From Eoetvoesia sp035555955 (GTDB lineage: Bacteria > Pseudomonadota > Gammaproteobacteria > Burkholderiales > Burkholderiaceae_B), in NCBI RefSeq assembly GCF_035555955.1, contig NZ_DATMGA010000070.1:56612-120611 (forward strand): a DNA stretch of 64,000 nt, written 5' to 3'. A program made the translations under genes and the position numbers. Each line of letters starts with the position of its first letter. Position 1 is the first letter of the stretch. The notes below the pieces were generated by a model that saw nothing but the letters and a program-made list of their open reading frames with translations, did not search any database and was not told the origin of the DNA. This document shows positions 62,380 through 64,000 of the stretch, one piece after another.

Positions 62380-63361
62380 TCCCGTCAGGCCCCGCATTGC
62401 CGTTCTGGGAACGGGCGGCACCATTGCGGGCTTGCCACTGCAGGGCGGCCTGGGCTATCGGGCCGGCGCTTTGTCCGTGCAGAATATTCTTTCCGCCTTG
62501 CCGGATGTCGACGGCTGGCTGCAGCTGCATTGCGAACAGCTTTCCAATATCGGCAGCCAAAACATCGCCTATGCCGATTGGCTTCGGCTGGCTGCCAGGG
62601 TGCAGACCCTGGCAGATGGCGAAACGGTCGACGGCATCGTCATCACGCACGGCACTGATACCCTCGAGGAAACCGCCTATTTTCTGGACCAGACGCTTTG
62701 CTGCGGGATTCCCGTCGTGCTCACCGGCGCAATGCGTCCGGCCCATGCCGTTGGCGCCGACGGCCCCGGCAACGTATTGGGTGCGCTGGCGGTGGCCGCC
62801 AGCAGGCAATCCGCCGGACGCGGCGTTCTGGTCGTCATGAACGAGCAAATCCACAGTGCGCGCGACGTGCAAAAAACGGCCGCCACAGGGGTCGATGCCT
62901 TTGCCTCGCCCAACAGCGGTCCGGCAGGCTGGGTGCAGGGCCGGGATCTGGCCTATTACAGCCCGGCTCCGTCCGCCTCGGCGCCGATGTTCGGTGTCTT
63001 GCCCGAAACGCCTCCCAGGGTATTCATTTTGCATGTCCACGCGGACGCCGATGTTGCCATGGTGCGAGCCTGTGTAGGCTTGGAACCGGACGGAATCGTC
63101 ATGGCGGGGGTAGGCAACGGCAATGCCCCCGACGACGTGCTTGCCGTGTTGTCCAAGGCCGCCGCAGACGGCGTCGCGGTGGTTCGCGCCAGCCGCACAG
63201 GATCGGGGCGGGTCGTCCGCAATGCCGAAATCGACGACGACAACGAGGGTTTCATTGTTTCGGGCCATCTAAGCCCACAGAAGGCCCGGATACGGTTGAT
63301 GCTCGCGCTGACCCAAAGCCGCGACCCCGCAGTGTTGCAAACCTATTTCATGCCCGAATGA
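62372..63361 (+). CDS. L-asparaginase family protein
   Basis: Asparaginase of 329 residues, bacterial type. Catalytic Thr in LGTGGTIAGLP and the second Thr-Lys-like segment VITHGTDTLEETAYFLD; LTGAMRPAHAVGADGP follows. It hydrolyses Asn (perhaps Gln) to Asp and ammonia. No signal peptide is evident, so it is likely cytoplasmic. The start overlaps parB by 8 bases, which is unusual company and suggests read-through expression with the partition genes. Confidence 0.93.
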   Translation: MPDPVRPRIAVLGTGGTIAGLPLQGGLGYRAGALSVQNILSALPDVDGWLQLHCEQLSNIGSQNIAYADWLRLAARVQTLADGETVDGIVITHGTDTLEETAYFLDQTLCCGIPVVLTGAMRPAHAVGADGPGNVLGALAVAASRQSAGRGVLVVMNEQIHSARDVQKTAATGVDAFASPNSGPAGWVQGRDLAYYSPAPSASAPMFGVLPETPPRVFILHVHADADVAMVRACVGLEPDGIVMAGVGNGNAPDDVLAVLSKAAADGVAVVRASRTGSGRVVRNAEIDDDNEGFIVSGHLSPQKARIRLMLALTQSRDPAVLQTYFMPE

Positions 63362-63375
63362 GGCGTCTGCATCGT

Positions 63376-63404
63376 TTGACAAGCAAAGAAAAACCCTTCA
63401 TAAT
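63376..63404 (+). promoter_or_regulatory. Sigma-70 promoter of the tRNA-tuf operon
   Basis: TTGACA (63376-63381), a 17-base spacer and CATAAT (63399-63404) stand 15 bases before tRNA-Tyr. Consensus -35 and near-consensus -10 fit a strong stable-RNA promoter. Confidence 0.85.
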
Positions 63405-63419
63405 CCGTGGTTCTCTTTT

Positions 63420-63506
63420 GGTGGGATGCCCGAGTGGTTAAAGGGGGCAGACTGTAAATCTGTTGGCCTTGCGCCTACGTTGGTTCGAATCCAACTCCCA
63501 CCACCA
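63420..63506 (+). tRNA. tRNA-Tyr (GTA)
   Basis: 87 bases with encoded CCA. The acceptor GGTGGGA pairs with TCCCACC; anticodon GTA at 63454-63456; long class II variable arm. T arm GGTTCGAATCC is present. Confidence 0.97.
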
Positions 63507-63608
63507 GGGCTTTGGCTGGTTGCCGAATGTTTTTGCCCCTTTCCTGCGGCAAAAGGCATAGGCGGCCGGCTGTTTAAGTATCAAGCCGGGAAAGAATAGA
63601 ATCCCCTC

Positions 63609-63683
63609 GCGGGTGTAGCTCAATGGTAGAGCAGAAGCCTTCCAAGCTTACGACGAGGGTTCGATTCCCTTCACCCGCTCCAG
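63609..63683 (+). tRNA. tRNA-Gly (TCC)
   Basis: 75 bases with encoded CCA. Acceptor GCGGGTG pairs with CACCCGC; anticodon TCC at 63641-63643; T arm GGGTTCGATTCCC. Confidence 0.97.
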
Positions 63684-63736
63684 TTTTTTGATGTCCGCGC
63701 CTGGTTATAGGGGCGGGCAGTGTCAGAAAAGCAGTT

Positions 63737-63811
<75 letters not shown>

Positions 63812-63860
63812 CACCGATTATTTATTTTTTACAGCGTAATTCCATAGTCAGGAGTAAGCC

Positions 63861-64000
63861 ATGGCAAAAGGTAAGTTTGAGCGGACCAAACCGCACGTAA
63901 ACGTGGGCACGATTGGCCACGTTGACCACGGCAAGACGACGTTGACGGCGGCGATCACGACGGTGCTGGCCAAGGCCGGCGGCGGGGAAGCCAAGGGCTA
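63861..64000 (+). CDS. tuf: Elongation factor Tu (partial)
   Basis: Start of EF-Tu: MAKGKFERTKPHVNVGTIGH followed by VDHGKTTLTAAIT, including the first GTP-binding motif GHVDHGKTT. The 47 visible residues run off the window. AGGAGTAAGCC precedes the ATG. It delivers aminoacyl-tRNA to the ribosome. Confidence 0.98.
   Translation, partial: MAKGKFERTKPHVNVGTIGHVDHGKTTLTAAITTVLAKAGGGEAKG

Noticed and set aside
60544..62424. 626-residue open frame antisense to parA-parB
   Set aside because: Runs across two well-conserved genes on the opposite strand and has no family resemblance.

Overview
The window looks like a chromosomal segment of a GC-rich betaproteobacterium, most likely Burkholderiales and probably Alcaligenaceae (Bordetella/Pusillimonas-like). 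This rests on the style of the DnaA, ParA/ParB, RnpA and YidC proteins, the block rpmH-rnpA-yidD-yidC with dnaA-dnaN-gyrB in divergent orientation, mnmG-rsmG-parA-parB, and many solute-binding proteins and aromatic-catabolism genes. It spans the replication-origin region: dnaA-dnaN-gyrB read leftward from 37.2 kb, and ribosomal, membrane-insertion, tRNA-modification and partition genes read rightward from 37.4 kb. Three parS sites lie just upstream of mnmG, and there are two separate DnaA-box clusters (54.66-54.85 kb and 57.08-57.28 kb).

0-18 kb, accessory: an orphan LivK-type binding protein with a divergent MarR regulator; a siderophore-uptake set (TonB receptor, PepSY membrane protein, small membrane protein) under a Fur-box-like site; an Ada homologue lacking three of four zinc cysteines; a DUF455 ferritin-like protein; and a leftward IclR-associated catabolic operon (binding protein, VOC protein, fumarylacetoacetase, two Rieske oxygenases). 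These are followed by MFS, LysR and ABC-exporter genes.

17.6-26.2 kb, the most unusual part: a leftward series flavodoxin, FAD reductase, dienelactone hydrolase, two translationally coupled 3-hydroxyanthranilate-dioxygenase-like cupins, FadL-type porin and class II aldolase. It is accompanied by an ABM-domain protein, an M24/creatinase-fold protein without the usual metal ligands, and a MarR regulator. Two related palindromes (GACAAGTACTTGTC and GACAAACACTTGTC) sit on the two promoter regions. I infer a MarR-controlled ring-cleavage pathway that I cannot assign to any described one.

26.3-32 kb: a hipBA toxin-antitoxin pair with two adjacent perfect inverted repeats; a zinc alcohol dehydrogenase/cupin pair with a divergent AraC regulator and an SDR gene relic; and dinD.

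32-44 kb, core: gyrB, dnaN, dnaA, rpmH, rnpA, yidD, yidC, a catalase with an OxyR-like motif inserted between yidC and mnmE, a YciI protein and mnmE. 44-53.2 kb: LysR, orphan binding protein, thiolase, acyl-CoA ligase, ABM protein, enoyl-CoA hydratase, acyl-CoA dehydrogenase and MarR, which reads as uptake and CoA-dependent beta-oxidation of an unidentified acid. 53.4-64 kb: metallophosphoesterase, aminotransferase, cold-shock gene, origin/parS region with a 223-bp GC-rich imperfect palindrome, mnmG-rsmG-parA-parB, asparaginase, tRNA-Tyr/Gly/Thr and the start of tuf. No CRISPR array, rRNA, prophage or complete insertion sequence was seen.
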